Assembly (NCBI GenBank): GCA_017989135.1
Contig: JAGNQL010000007.1
Location: 1-44,843, forward strand
DNA: 44,843 nucleotides
From: Burkholderiales bacterium
GTDB lineage: Bacteria; Pseudomonadota; Gammaproteobacteria; Burkholderiales; Casimicrobiaceae
Reading direction: 5' to 3'
In this document: positions 33,119-41,950 of the stretch, piece after piece
How the letters are laid out: each line of letters begins with the position of its first letter
How positions within the stretch are numbered: the first letter of the stretch is position 1
The notes under the pieces: model-generated
Seen by the model: only the letters and a program-made list of their open reading frames with translations
Databases searched by the model: none
What the model was told of the DNA's origin: nothing
Program-made: the position numbers and the translations under genes

Positions 33119-33751
33119 ATGCTCAACCCTTCCGGAAAACATCACAAATCGAACAAAGACTGGCTCATTGAGCACGTTAACGACCCCTACGTGCAAAAGG
33201 CGAAGCAGGAAGGCTATCGTTCGCGAGCGGCGTACAAACTGATCGAAATCGACAACAAAGACAAGCTCATCAAGTCCGGCGGGGTGATCGTGGACTTGGG
33301 CTCTGCGCCGGGCAGTTGGAGCCAGGTAGCTGCCAAAAAAATAGGCAGCAACGGCAAAATCATCGCCATCGACCTGCTCGAAATGCAGGGCATGAGCCAC
33401 GTCGAGTTCATCCAAGGCGACTTCACTGAGCCCGGTCCGTTGGCGCAGGTCGAGGCTGCGTTGGGCGGCGCGAAAGTGGATTTAGTGATGAGCGACATGC
33501 TCCCCAATATGTCCGGGGTGTCCGCGATTGATTCACCGCGCGCTATTTACCTGTGTGAGATTGCGGCGGAGTTTGCACTTGCTCACTTAAAGCCTGACGG
33601 CAAGTTTTTGACCAAGGCGTATCAAGGACCGGGCTATCAGGAATTTTTCCAGCAGCTCAAACAACAATTCAAAACGGTGGTCAGTCGCAAGCCCGACGCG
33701 TCGCGCGATCGCAGCGCGGAAATCTTTTTGCTTGGCTCAGGCCTCAAGTAG
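33119..33751 (+). CDS. rlmE: 23S rRNA (uridine-2552-2'-O)-methyltransferase
   Basis: This 210-residue SAM enzyme methylates U2552 of 23S rRNA during 50S assembly. The SAM site is VDLGSAPGSWSQ. The catalytic tetrad is Lys40 (SRAAYKL), Asp126 (VMSDMLPN), Lys166 (FLTKAYQG) and Glu201 (SAEIF), all in place. The start at 33119 (MLNPSGKHH) gives the usual length; a TTG start 30 bases upstream is less likely. In many proteobacteria ftsH follows at once; here a repeat and an opposite-strand gene follow, so ftsH has moved. It is divergent from the YhbY gene. Confidence 0.95.
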   Translation: MLNPSGKHHKSNKDWLIEHVNDPYVQKAKQEGYRSRAAYKLIEIDNKDKLIKSGGVIVDLGSAPGSWSQVAAKKIGSNGKIIAIDLLEMQGMSHVEFIQGDFTEPGPLAQVEAALGGAKVDLVMSDMLPNMSGVSAIDSPRAIYLCEIAAEFALAHLKPDGKFLTKAYQGPGYQEFFQQLKQQFKTVVSRKPDASRDRSAEIFLLGSGLK

Positions 33752-33756
33752 CTAAC

Positions 33757-33878
33757 AATAGCTTTTTCTGCGCAACGACTGACGGATGGTCGTTCCAGGC
33801 GATTTATGAGGTATGTTGACTAGGGGCGAAAATGTGGTCGAAAGACCAGCTGGCTGTCGTTTACGCACAAAAGCCGTT
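33757..33878. repeat. 122-bp intergenic inverted repeat, copy 5 of 7
   Basis: The ends are AATAGCTTTTTC and ACAAAAGCCGTT. The left arm AACGACTGACGGATGGTCGTT is a good hairpin, while the right arm AAAGACCAGCTGGCTGTCGTT is partly changed. The centre is TATGTTGACTAGGGG. It starts 5 bp after the rlmE stop codon and lies between convergent genes. Confidence 0.8.
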
Positions 33879-33920
33879 AGGAACAGAATTCGCGACACTG
33901 CACTGATCTTAGCTACCGGC

Positions 33921-34118
33921 TCAAAGCCGCGGCAACAGATGTCGGATGAACGCGATAAACGGCTCACCGTAGGCGTAGCCTAAGATCGCGCACAGCGTTG
34001 CAACGATTGCGAGCAGCCAAGTGTGCTCACGTGGATGAGCCCAAGTCCACCTAAGCACGATGAAGATGCCTAGCAGCGCCGCAAGAACCGCGTTTAATAG
34101 CGGATTGGTAAAGGTCAT
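33921..34118 (-). CDS. Small membrane protein with two helices
   Basis: This 65-residue protein has two hydrophobic spans (about 8-26 and 34-55) separated by the polar turn RWTWAHPREHTW, and a basic end (RHLLPRL). It starts 6 bp after the stop of the LytTR-type regulator and is co-directional with it and its kinase. It is therefore likely the third gene of that operon. I do not recognise a family. Its reality rests on membrane pattern and tight spacing. Confidence 0.55.
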   Translation of the reverse strand: MTFTNPLLNAVLAALLGIFIVLRWTWAHPREHTWLLAIVATLCAILGYAYGEPFIAFIRHLLPRL

Positions 34119-34124
34119 GCGGCG

Positions 34125-34928
34125 TCACATCTGCTTAAACAAATGCGAGAAGGGGCGACTGACTTTGAGTTGCTCTTTGTGATCTTTGATTTTCACGGTG
34201 GCGTCGCCGCGAAAATCGCGGGTGACGCCTGCGATGGCGTTGACGTTGACGATGGTGCCACGATGAATTTGCCAAAAGATGTTGGCGTCAAGTTCATCGA
34301 GCAATTCGCGCAGCGGTTTGCGAATCAGCGCTTCGTCGGTTGCGGTGACAACGCGCGTGTACTTCTCGTCAGAGTTGAAAAACAAAACGTCCTTCACGTC
34401 GATGAGTTTGAGTGTCGAGCCGAGTGAGGCCTTGATCCAACGCATGTACTCCGGCGCTGCGCCTGGAGCGGCCGCGCCACGCATCTCGCGCTTCAACGTG
34501 GAGATGAGTTGCGAGAGATTTTCTGGAAGACTCGGTGCGTCTTGATCTTCGCTTTCGATGCGCTCTTTGAGCCGTTCGATGGTGGTGAGCAGGCGATCTT
34601 CTTGGATCGGCTTCAACACGTAATCCACCGCGCCGCGATCAAACGCCGCGACCGCGTATTCGTGAAACGCAGTGACGAAAACGATGTGCGTGTCGGGGCT
34701 CGCTTCGGCGATGTCGGAGGCGACTTCGAGCCCTGTGCGCTCCGGCATACGAATGTCAAGAAAGGCGACGGTCGGCTTGAGCGCTGCGATCATTTCAACC
34801 GCGGCTAGCCCGTGCTCGGCTTCGCCCACAACGGTCAGCTCCGGCCAGAGCTTCTCCAATTTCTTCTTGAGAAATTGCCGCAGCAGCGCTTCGTCTTCCG
34901 CCAGCACCGCCGTCAGGTTGGTTGTCAT
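34125..34928 (-). CDS. LytTR-family response regulator (system 1)
   Basis: This is a 267-residue regulator. The receiver (about 5-122) has the acidic pair in LAEDEALL, phospho-acceptor Asp58 in VAFLDIRMPE and Lys in YVLKPI. A linker leads to a LytTR DNA-binding domain (about 165-267) with VKDVLFFNSDEKYTRVVT, then FWQIHRGTIVNVNAI, then the C-terminal VSRPFSHLFKQM. The start at 34928 gives a 4-bp ATGA overlap with the kinase stop; an ATG two codons upstream (34934) is possible. It is clearly paralogous to the regulator at 41162-41935. Confidence 0.92.
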   Translation of the reverse strand: MTTNLTAVLAEDEALLRQFLKKKLEKLWPELTVVGEAEHGLAAVEMIAALKPTVAFLDIRMPERTGLEVASDIAEASPDTHIVFVTAFHEYAVAAFDRGAVDYVLKPIQEDRLLTTIERLKERIESEDQDAPSLPENLSQLISTLKREMRGAAAPGAAPEYMRWIKASLGSTLKLIDVKDVLFFNSDEKYTRVVTATDEALIRKPLRELLDELDANIFWQIHRGTIVNVNAIAGVTRDFRGDATVKIKDHKEQLKVSRPFSHLFKQM

Positions 34929-37006
34929 TCCCATTCGCTAACTCGCTTTCCTTCGTGATCTCGCATGTTGCCGGTGGCGACAATGATGATGTCGGCAATC
35001 CACCACAAACCTAAGCCGCCGAGTGTAAACATCATTGCCAGCGCGCTGCCCGTTCGGCCCACATAAAAGCGATGCGCGCCGACCAGTCCCAGCAGCAGCA
35101 CGAAGGTCAATGCCACGGCGCGTGACGAAGTCGAGGCGTCAGGATTTCGTTCGCGTAAAGTGCGGCGACCGCTGTAGGCACGTTCGTCGGTTTCGCTCCA
35201 ACGCGCCACGCGACGGCCCTGACGATCATGAAACTCGCGTGTGGCGATCCACACAATATCGAGCACCACCCACAGCATCAGCGGCAACAAAAAAATCGGC
35301 ACGCCACCGCTCAAAATTGAGAACACGCCAAGGAATGTTTGCACCGCACCCGTGCGACGATGCCCTACATAGATACGGTGGGCACCGAGCCAACCGAGCA
35401 GTGCGGCCAGTAGCAACGTGGTCTGCATCATGTAAGGCGAAATACCGCTTTGCGAGTCGGCTTCGGCGCCGTCAACCACCATCGCTGGCGGATTTTTGGG
35501 GACGCGCAGCAGCGCACGCACACCACTTGGAGCGTTGGGCTCCACAACAAGCGCGCCGGTATCGCCGTAGAGCATTTTGAGACGCTCGCGCGTGTTGGCG
35601 AGACCGACGCCGGTGCCGCCGGTTTGCGCACCACCTAGACCCAATCCATCGTCGGCAACGAGCACTTCAATTTGATCGTCCACCATGCGCACACGAATGG
35701 CCACGGTGCCGCCCTCACGCTTGGGTTCGAGGCCGTGTTTGATCGCGTTCTCCACCAGCGTGGCGATCATCGTTGGGGGAAAGCTTATGTTGCTGAGTTC
35801 CGACGGAATATCGATCGCATAATTAAGCCGCGCGCCCATCCGAATCTTTAGAAGATCGAGATATGCGCGCACGACTTCAATTTCGCGGCCCAGCGTGGAC
35901 GAGGTTTCGCGCATCGTGGGCATTGCTGCGCGCAGGTACGAAATCAATCGCTCCAACATCGTGCTCGCCTGTGGCGGATCGATCTCTTGCAGCGCGTGAA
36001 CGTGCGCCAAGGTGTTGAACAAGAAATGCGGCTCGACTTGTGCGCGCATGACCATCAGCCGCGCCTCGGCGAGCTGGCGAGCGTGGCTTTCGCTGCGTTC
36101 GCGCGATTCGGCAATCACCGCGCGTTGCTCGCCGCGCGCAGCGCGACCAGCGAAAGCGCGCGCGATGAGCATCAAGAAGTAGAGGGTGAGCAGCACCACA
36201 AAGCTCGCGGCGCCGGCGACCAATTTTTTGGCGTCGCGCGCGACAGTCGCGTCGATGCTGTCGCGCACCGCGGGATCGAGATTGACCGGGGCAGCAACGA
36301 AATTAAGCCCAATCGGTGGCAGCCCGAAACGGCTGTCCATCGTGACGGTGATCTTGGTGGTTTCGGGGTTGTCGGTGCCGTTGGTGGCTTTTTCAAGCGC
36401 GATTTCCTTCGCGCGATTCTGTAGTTCTTGAAGCTGCTCGGCGCTCTTTTGTAGCGCTTCGATTTTCGAATTCAGTGCATCGAAATTCGATTCGCTGTCG
36501 GCTGTGTCTGGCGTAGCTCGCAGCTTCGCGGTGGCGTCACCCACAGCCCGCGTAGCTTGTTTCACGTCTTCGCGTTGCGCGTCAATCAGCCGTTTGAGTT
36601 CACCAACGTTGTTGAGCGTAACGTCAACGCGATCGGTCGAAATTTCGCGCGAAACATCTTCAATGGCGTTGTCGATGTCTTTGATGGTTTGCGCGTCGGG
36701 CGCGATGATGCGCACGCCAACGAGACCGGTTCGCGCGCGCTCCAAAATCTGCTTCTGGATAGCGACCTTGAACTCTTGTCGCGCTGCGGAAGAGGTGTGT
36801 TTTTGCGCCAAACGCACTGAGTCAAACGGCAGCGTAAACAGAGCGACCGAGACGAGCACAATCAAGCCGCCGACGACGAGCCGCCACCAAGGCGTGCTGC
36901 CGAAGCCTTTCCACAATCGTTGGCCGACAGGCGCCGACGGCCCCACGCCGCGATCAGGCGCAGGGGGCGGGAGCGGCGGAGTGGAAGCGAGCGGCGGCGG
37001 ATTCAT
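34925..37006 (-). CDS. LytS-type histidine kinase fused to two C-terminal TM2 domains (system 1)
   Basis: This is a 693-residue protein. The N-terminal Pro-rich tail (1-25) is followed by membrane helix 1 (about 42-60), an extracytoplasmic helical region (about 65-260, with a coiled coil near 175-205) and helix 2 (about 263-285). The His_kinase domain has His327 in VEPHFLFNTLAHV. HATPase_c follows, with ENAIKHGLEP (N box) and GTGVGLANTRERL. After the kinase core come two TM2 domains: one at about 526-600 (GWLGAHRIYVG, then WVVLDIVWI) and one at about 628-690 (GLVGAHRFYVGRTG, then GLWWIADIIIV). TM2 modules after a kinase core are unusual. The stop overlaps the regulator start. Confidence 0.92.
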   Translation of the reverse strand: MNPPPLASTPPLPPPAPDRGVGPSAPVGQRLWKGFGSTPWWRLVVGGLIVLVSVALFTLPFDSVRLAQKHTSSAARQEFKVAIQKQILERARTGLVGVRIIAPDAQTIKDIDNAIEDVSREISTDRVDVTLNNVGELKRLIDAQREDVKQATRAVGDATAKLRATPDTADSESNFDALNSKIEALQKSAEQLQELQNRAKEIALEKATNGTDNPETTKITVTMDSRFGLPPIGLNFVAAPVNLDPAVRDSIDATVARDAKKLVAGAASFVVLLTLYFLMLIARAFAGRAARGEQRAVIAESRERSESHARQLAEARLMVMRAQVEPHFLFNTLAHVHALQEIDPPQASTMLERLISYLRAAMPTMRETSSTLGREIEVVRAYLDLLKIRMGARLNYAIDIPSELSNISFPPTMIATLVENAIKHGLEPKREGGTVAIRVRMVDDQIEVLVADDGLGLGGAQTGGTGVGLANTRERLKMLYGDTGALVVEPNAPSGVRALLRVPKNPPAMVVDGAEADSQSGISPYMMQTTLLLAALLGWLGAHRIYVGHRRTGAVQTFLGVFSILSGGVPIFLLPLMLWVVLDIVWIATREFHDRQGRRVARWSETDERAYSGRRTLRERNPDASTSSRAVALTFVLLLGLVGAHRFYVGRTGSALAMMFTLGGLGLWWIADIIIVATGNMRDHEGKRVSEWE

Positions 37007-37137
37007 GCGAAGTCAATTCTGGCGATTCACGGATTAGCCTGAAGTCTGCCAGTGACCCGCAGTTATTGCGCGGGGGAAGCGATGAGTTGCGGGTTTGCTT
37101 GACCGTTCACGGGTGTCGAGTGCAATGATGCTGCGGC

Positions 37138-37260
37138 AACACCTTTATTGCTCTAACGACAGCGTAGCGGTCGTTTCGGGCCGAAAAATGCGGTTATCGA
37201 CTTGTGCATAAAAATATGCTGAAACGACCGCTGTGCAGACGATAGATGCAAAAAGCTGTA
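37138..37260. repeat. 122-bp-class intergenic inverted repeat, copy 6 of 7
   Basis: This copy is 123 bp. Its ends AACACCTTTATTGC and GCAAAAAGCTGTA match less well on the left. The arms AGCGGTCGTTT and AAACGACCGCT are perfect inverse copies over 11 bases. The centre is TTATCGACTTGTGCAT. It lies 63 bp past the fdxA stop and 131 bp upstream of the kinase start at 37006. Confidence 0.85.
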
Positions 37261-37323
37261 CTTCGGCGATAGGGGCAGGTCGCCGCACACGTGGGCTCGC
37301 GCGCCCCGACCGTCGGATAGACG

Positions 37324-37653
37324 CTATTTCGTGCCGGGGTTCGGCGAGAAGAATTCCATCTTGTTGGCCTTACCCTTCCACTCGTCGGCGTCCGCAGGTG
37401 CGGCCTTCTTCCGGGAAATGTTCGGCCACACGATCGCGTATTCCGCGTTGAGCTTGATCCATTTGTCCGCGATGTCGGAATCGGGCTTGATGGCGTCGGC
37501 CGGGCATTCTGGCTCGCATACGCCGCAGTCAATGCACTCGTCCGGATGGATGACGAGCATGTTTTCGCCTTCGTAAAAGCAGTCGACGGGACACACGTCC
37601 ACACAGTCGGTGTACTTACATTTGATGCAGCTGTCGTTTACGGCGTAGGTCAT
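37324..37653 (-). CDS. fdxA: 7Fe ferredoxin
   Basis: This 109-residue ferredoxin carries one 3Fe-4S and one 4Fe-4S cluster. The first cluster motif is [17 protein letters not shown] and the second is [12 protein letters not shown]. The remaining blocks [24 protein letters not shown] and the [17 protein letters not shown] tail match proteobacterial FdxA end to end. It is a soluble electron carrier; its partner enzyme is not indicated by neighbours. It stands between the kinase of system 1 and the Liv operon. Confidence 0.96.
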   Translation of the reverse strand: MTYAVNDSCIKCKYTDCVDVCPVDCFYEGENMLVIHPDECIDCGVCEPECPADAIKPDSDIADKWIKLNAEYAIVWPNISRKKAAPADADEWKGKANKMEFFSPNPGTK

Positions 37654-37742
37654 GATTGTTGCGCGGTGAAAATGCGGGTTAGCCCTCTATTTTGCCGCAG
37701 AAGCCGCCTGCTCGCGTTTGCGGTGGCGCAACGTGGCGAAAA

Positions 37743-38453
37743 TTACACCGCCAGATATTGGTCCCGTAACGCTGGGTCGGCCTCAAGCGCGGCAAATGCG
37801 CCGGCGAACTTTACCTCGCCGCGATCAATGACCACCGCTCGGTCCGCCACGGCACGCGCGAAATTGAGATTTTGTTCAGAGAGGATGACGCATAGCCCTT
37901 CGCGCTTTAAGGCCTGCACGCTCTCGGCGATCCGCTCCACCACAATCGGTGCCAGCCCCTCAGACGGCTCATCGAGCAAAATCGCACGCGGATTGCCCAT
38001 GAGCGTGCGCGCGATGGTCAGCATTTGCTGCTCGCCGCCTGACATTTGCCCGCCGGGTCGGTCCATCATCTCAAGAAGCTTTGGGAACAATTCGCACACA
38101 CGCTCAACGCTCCAACGCGGTGCGTCGCTCACGTTCTTTCGCGACGGAATGCGTCCAACTTCCAAGTTTTCAGCAACCGTCAAATCGGTGAAGATGCGCC
38201 GGTCTTCCGGCACATATCCAAGCCCGCGTCGCGCGATCTCATGCGGCGTCAAACCCGCAATCGACGCGCCCAAAAACTTCACCTCGCCTGACACCTCAGC
38301 GAGTAGTCCCATGATCGCTTTCATCGTCGTGGATTTGCCGGCGCCATTGCGTCCGACGAGCACCAACACTTCGCCGGCATTCGCCGTGAAGCTCACGTTG
38401 AACAACAACTGCGCGCGCCCATAGCGTGCGGAAAGATTATTGACTTCAAGCAT
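37743..38453 (-). CDS. livF: Branched-chain amino acid-type ABC ATPase LivF
   Basis: This is a 236-residue ATPase. Walker A is GRNGAGKST, the Q loop region is GLGYVPEDRRIFTDLTV, the signature is SGGEQQMLTIARTLM and Walker B is AILLDEPSEGLAP. VPEDRRIF and EPSEGLAP are the LivF wording. It starts inside livG by 8 bp and is the last gene of the operon. It works with LivG and the fused permease. Confidence 0.94.
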   Translation of the reverse strand: MLEVNNLSARYGRAQLLFNVSFTANAGEVLVLVGRNGAGKSTTMKAIMGLLAEVSGEVKFLGASIAGLTPHEIARRGLGYVPEDRRIFTDLTVAENLEVGRIPSRKNVSDAPRWSVERVCELFPKLLEMMDRPGGQMSGGEQQMLTIARTLMGNPRAILLDEPSEGLAPIVVERIAESVQALKREGLCVILSEQNLNFARAVADRAVVIDRGEVKFAGAFAALEADPALRDQYLAV

Positions 38454-39225
38454 GGGCGGCTCGCGTCTGCGCGTCGTCGATCACCACGCCGCCTAAATAC
38501 ACCTCGCGCACTTCTTCGTTGACGCGCACCTCATCCGGCGCGCCCTGCGCAATTACTCGCCCGCGATTCATCACAATCACACGATCCGCGAAACCAAAAA
38601 CCACATCCATGTCGTGCTCGGTAAACAAGAGCGCCACATCGCGCTCGCGACAGGCGTTGACCGCGAGGCGCATCAGCGCGTCTCGTTCGACTGGTGCCAT
38701 GCCCGCCGTCGGTTCGTCCATCAACAAAAGCGTCGGCGCATTGGCAAACGCCATTGCCAACTCGAGCCGTTTCAGATCGCCATACGCAAGCTCCGCAGCC
38801 GCGCGATTGGCTTGATCAGCTAACCCAAGTTGTTGCAGCAAATCGCGCGCCTGATCGGCGAACATGTGGTGCGCGCGCGCGAACAACGACGTGGCCGCGC
38901 GCTGGTGGCTCATGAGCGCCATCTGCACATTTTCTTGCACTGTCATCGAGGCAAAGGTCGCGGTGATCTGAAACGTGCGCGCCACGCCCATACGAAACAG
39001 CGCGTCGGGCGGCCTGCCCGTGATGTCCACGCCGTGCAAATTCACACGCCCGGCATCCGGCTGAAGCTGGCCATTGATGAGATTAAACGTGGTCGTTTTT
39101 CCTGCGCCATTCGGTCCGATCAGCGCCACGGCTTCGCCCGCGTTCACCGTGAAATCGACGCCTTTAACGGCCGCCAACCCGCCAAACGATTTCTTAAGAC
39201 CGACGACTTCGAGCGCGAGCTTCAT
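38446..39225 (-). CDS. livG: Branched-chain amino acid-type ABC ATPase LivG
   Basis: This is a 259-residue ATPase. Walker A is GPNGAGKTT, followed by FNLINGQLQPDAG, the LivG segment GVARTFQITATFASMTVQEN, a signature region read as ELAYGDLKRLELAMAFA and Walker B LLLMDEPTAGM. The start at 39225 (MKLALEVVGLKKSFGG) overlaps the permease stop by 4 bp (ATGA). The open frame extends far upstream, but that part is the wrong frame of the permease gene. The signature is the LivG-type YGxxKRLELAMA variant of LSGGQ. Confidence 0.93.
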   Translation of the reverse strand: MKLALEVVGLKKSFGGLAAVKGVDFTVNAGEAVALIGPNGAGKTTTFNLINGQLQPDAGRVNLHGVDITGRPPDALFRMGVARTFQITATFASMTVQENVQMALMSHQRAATSLFARAHHMFADQARDLLQQLGLADQANRAAAELAYGDLKRLELAMAFANAPTLLLMDEPTAGMAPVERDALMRLAVNACRERDVALLFTEHDMDVVFGFADRVIVMNRGRVIAQGAPDEVRVNEEVREVYLGGVVIDDAQTRAAHA

Positions 39226-41093
39226 CGTGCGCTCCGACGCGCTGCGACTGCGCTCAACGTGCCGACGATGCCGCGTGGAAATAGAAGCACGATCAACAAA
39301 ATCGTAACGCCCAACGCCGCGCGCCAGTACTCGGTGGAGCGTGCCAGTGTGTCCTGCAACCACGTAAACGCGACTGCTCCGACGATAGGCCCGGCCAATG
39401 TATTGATGCCGCCCAAGAGCACCATCACCAGTGCATCTACAGAGCGCGGAATCGACAGCACGTCTGGCGAAATACTGCCCTTCGAAAACGCATGCATTAC
39501 GCCGGCCAAACCTGCCAACACGCCCGCGATGACGAACACGACCCATTGCAATCGACGCGGCGACAAACCAATGCTCTGCGCTTTCACGGGCGCGTCGCGC
39601 GCCGCACGCACGCTGTAGCCCAGCGGCGCGTGCACGAGCCACGCGCACACCAGCAATCCCGCCGCACACACCGCGCACACCATCCAATAAAAGTTCGTTC
39701 GATCAGAGAGCCACTCGGGCGGCCACACGCCGACCAAGCCATTGCTGCCGCCGGTCACCGCGTCCCACTGAAACACGATTGACCATGTGATCTGCGCAAA
39801 CGCGAGCGTGAGCATCGCCATGTAGGTCCCGGACAGGCGCACGCTGAACCAACCAAAGACCAACGCGGCACTGCCCGCGAGCAACACGCCACCGGCCATC
39901 GCGGCAAAGAATCCGAGCCCCGCCTTCACTGCGAGCGCAGCGCCGTACGCGCCCAAGCCGAAATACGCGGCATGCCCAAACGAGCCCATGCCTCCGGGGC
40001 CAATCACCAGCCCAAGGCTCGCAGCAAACAACGCAAAGACCATCATGTCGACGGCCAGCACCAACGCATAGTCGCCCGTTGCCAACGGCAACAGCCCCAT
40101 GAAGCAGGCGAGTAACACAGCCGCGAGCCACGCGCCACGCCCAAGTGGTCGCAGCAGCGGGCCAATGACAGCCGCAGTCCGCGCATGAGTAATCGGCTTC
40201 CCAAACAAACCATGCGGCTTAAATACCAACACCAACGCCATCACGACAAACTCAGCCACCAACGTGAGCTTGCTAAACGCAAACTCGACGCCAAACAGCG
40301 TAACGTCGCCCGCACCGATGCAGTACGCCTTCACCAACGAGATGATGATCGCCGCCACAAACGCACCGGGCAAACTACCCAAGCCGCCGACCACCACGAC
40401 AACGAACACGTCAGCGATGATCGTCAAATCCATCGCCAAGTTCGCGGGCTCGCGCGGCAGTTGCAACGCACCGCCGATGCCAGCCAAAAAACTTCCCAGC
40501 GCAAACACGGCGGTGAACAAAAGCTTTTGGTTCACGCCGAGCGCGTCCGACATTTCTCGATCCTGCGTTGCCGCGCGAAGCAGCAGGCCAAATCGTGTTT
40601 TCTTCAACAGCATCGTCAATGCGAAAAGCATCAAAACGCCAAGCACAATGAGAAGCAAGTCGTAAGTCGGAAACGCCTTGCCCAAAATGTCAATTGCGCC
40701 GGTGAACCCCGGCGCACGCGGCCCGAGCAAATCTTCCGGCCCCCAGATGAGAAGCGCCGCATCTTTGATGATCAGCACCAGTGCGAAAGTTGCGATTAGT
40801 TGTAAGAGCTCAGGCGCGTCGTAAATGCGGCGAAGGATCAGGAGTTCCGCGATCAAGCCAATCTGCGCAACCGCCAACCCAGCCGCCACTACGCCACCCC
40901 AAAAGCCAAGCGCCCCGCCAACATGCGTCGCCACGCTGTATGCCACGTAAACGCCCAACATATAAAGCGAACCATGCGCAAAATTCACAATGCGCGTGAC
41001 ACCAAATATCAGCGACAACCCGACTGCGACGAGAAACAGTGACGACGCCGACGCGAGGCCGTTGAGGGTTTGGATGAGGAACGACGCGAACAT
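39222..41093 (-). CDS. Fused LivH-LivM ABC permease
   Basis: This 623-residue protein joins both permeases of a branched-chain amino acid-type importer. Residues 1 to about 300 are LivH-like: GLSLIFGVTRIVNFAHGSLYMLGVY, RAATQDREMSDALGVN, then VVVVVGGLGSLPGAFVAA. Residues about 315-623 are LivM-like: LALVIGPGGMGSFGHAAYFGLGAYG, YMAMLTLAFAQITW, GGSNGL, then LGGINTLAGPIVGA. The join lies near KPHGLFGKPITHA, where LivH proteins normally end (R/KPxGLFG). The substrate-binding protein is missing from the operon and the window, so the ligand (amino acid, amide or urea-like) is open. Confidence 0.92.
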   Translation of the reverse strand: MFASFLIQTLNGLASASSLFLVAVGLSLIFGVTRIVNFAHGSLYMLGVYVAYSVATHVGGALGFWGGVVAAGLAVAQIGLIAELLILRRIYDAPELLQLIATFALVLIIKDAALLIWGPEDLLGPRAPGFTGAIDILGKAFPTYDLLLIVLGVLMLFALTMLLKKTRFGLLLRAATQDREMSDALGVNQKLLFTAVFALGSFLAGIGGALQLPREPANLAMDLTIIADVFVVVVVGGLGSLPGAFVAAIIISLVKAYCIGAGDVTLFGVEFAFSKLTLVAEFVVMALVLVFKPHGLFGKPITHARTAAVIGPLLRPLGRGAWLAAVLLACFMGLLPLATGDYALVLAVDMMVFALFAASLGLVIGPGGMGSFGHAAYFGLGAYGAALAVKAGLGFFAAMAGGVLLAGSAALVFGWFSVRLSGTYMAMLTLAFAQITWSIVFQWDAVTGGSNGLVGVWPPEWLSDRTNFYWMVCAVCAAGLLVCAWLVHAPLGYSVRAARDAPVKAQSIGLSPRRLQWVVFVIAGVLAGLAGVMHAFSKGSISPDVLSIPRSVDALVMVLLGGINTLAGPIVGAVAFTWLQDTLARSTEYWRAALGVTILLIVLLFPRGIVGTLSAVAARRSAR

Positions 41094-41161
41094 ACGGGTA
41101 ACAATAGCGTAGCCGACGTGATTTCCACGCTCCGTGCGCTTGCGGGGGCGTAACTGACGCG

Positions 41162-41935
41162 CTACATCTGCTTGAACAGATGCTGATACGCGCGCGAAAC
41201 CGGTAGCGCTTTGGGGTGGCCCTTGATCGCGAGCGACACGTGGCCGTCGCCGTCGCGCTTACTTGACGTGATGAAGCGCACGTTCACGACCGTACTGCGA
41301 TGCACTTGCCAAAATTGTTCGCCGTCGAGCGATTCGAGCAATTCCGAAAGTGGCATTCGGATGACGTGTTCGCCGTTGGCGGTGTTAACGATGGTGTACT
41401 TGTCGTCGCTCTGAAAAAACAGCACTTCGTCGACTGAGATTTGATAGGTGACGTCGCCACGACTGGCGCGAATCCAGCGCATCGGTTGCTTTGTCGGCGC
41501 GCCCGCCTGCGTCGCGCCGGAGGCGGTAAGCGAGAGCAGATTGAGTAGATGCGACATGTCTGGCAAAGGCGCGCTTTGCGCAAGCGCGGTTTTTAGTCGG
41601 GCAACGGTTTGCGTGAGGCGGTCCCGCGTGATGGGCTTGAGCAGGTAATCCGTGGCTTCATTTTCGAAGGCTTGCACCGCGTACTGATCGTACGCGGTGA
41701 CGAAAACGACGCGTGTGTTGCCCTTAGTTTTCTGCGCAACCTCGATGCCTGTTTGGCCAGGCATTTTGATGTCGAGAAACGCGATGTCGGGCTGGCACTG
41801 AGCGATCATTGCCTCGGCTTCGAGGCCGTTGGCGGCTTCGGCCACGATGGTCAATTCTGGCCACAGCGCGGCAAGTTTGTCGCGCAAGTCTTCGCGCAAA
41901 AGCGCTTCGTCGTCGGCTAGGAGTGCGGTTGGCAT
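41162..41935 (-). CDS. LytTR-family response regulator (system 2)
   Basis: This is a 257-residue regulator. The receiver has LADDEALL, phospho-acceptor Asp55 in IAFLDIKMPG and Lys in YLLKPI. The LytTR domain (about 155-257) has VDEVLFFQSDDKYTIVNT, then FWQVHRSTVVNVRFI, then VSRAYQHLFKQM. The match with the regulator at 34125-34928 is strong through both domains, so the two are paralogues. An array of inverted heptamers lies just upstream, between it and its kinase gene. Confidence 0.92.
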   Translation of the reverse strand: MPTALLADDEALLREDLRDKLAALWPELTIVAEAANGLEAEAMIAQCQPDIAFLDIKMPGQTGIEVAQKTKGNTRVVFVTAYDQYAVQAFENEATDYLLKPITRDRLTQTVARLKTALAQSAPLPDMSHLLNLLSLTASGATQAGAPTKQPMRWIRASRGDVTYQISVDEVLFFQSDDKYTIVNTANGEHVIRMPLSELLESLDGEQFWQVHRSTVVNVRFITSSKRDGDGHVSLAIKGHPKALPVSRAYQHLFKQM

Positions 41936-41950
41936 TTTCTTGGATGAAAG

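Noticed and set aside
38830..39618. Plus-strand frame of 262 codons
   Set aside because: It is a shadow over livG and the permease gene and has no recognisable domain.
39225..39687. Extended N-terminus of LivG (413-codon frame)
   Set aside because: The extra part lies in the wrong frame of the fused permease gene; the ATGA overlap at 39222-39225 gives the natural start.
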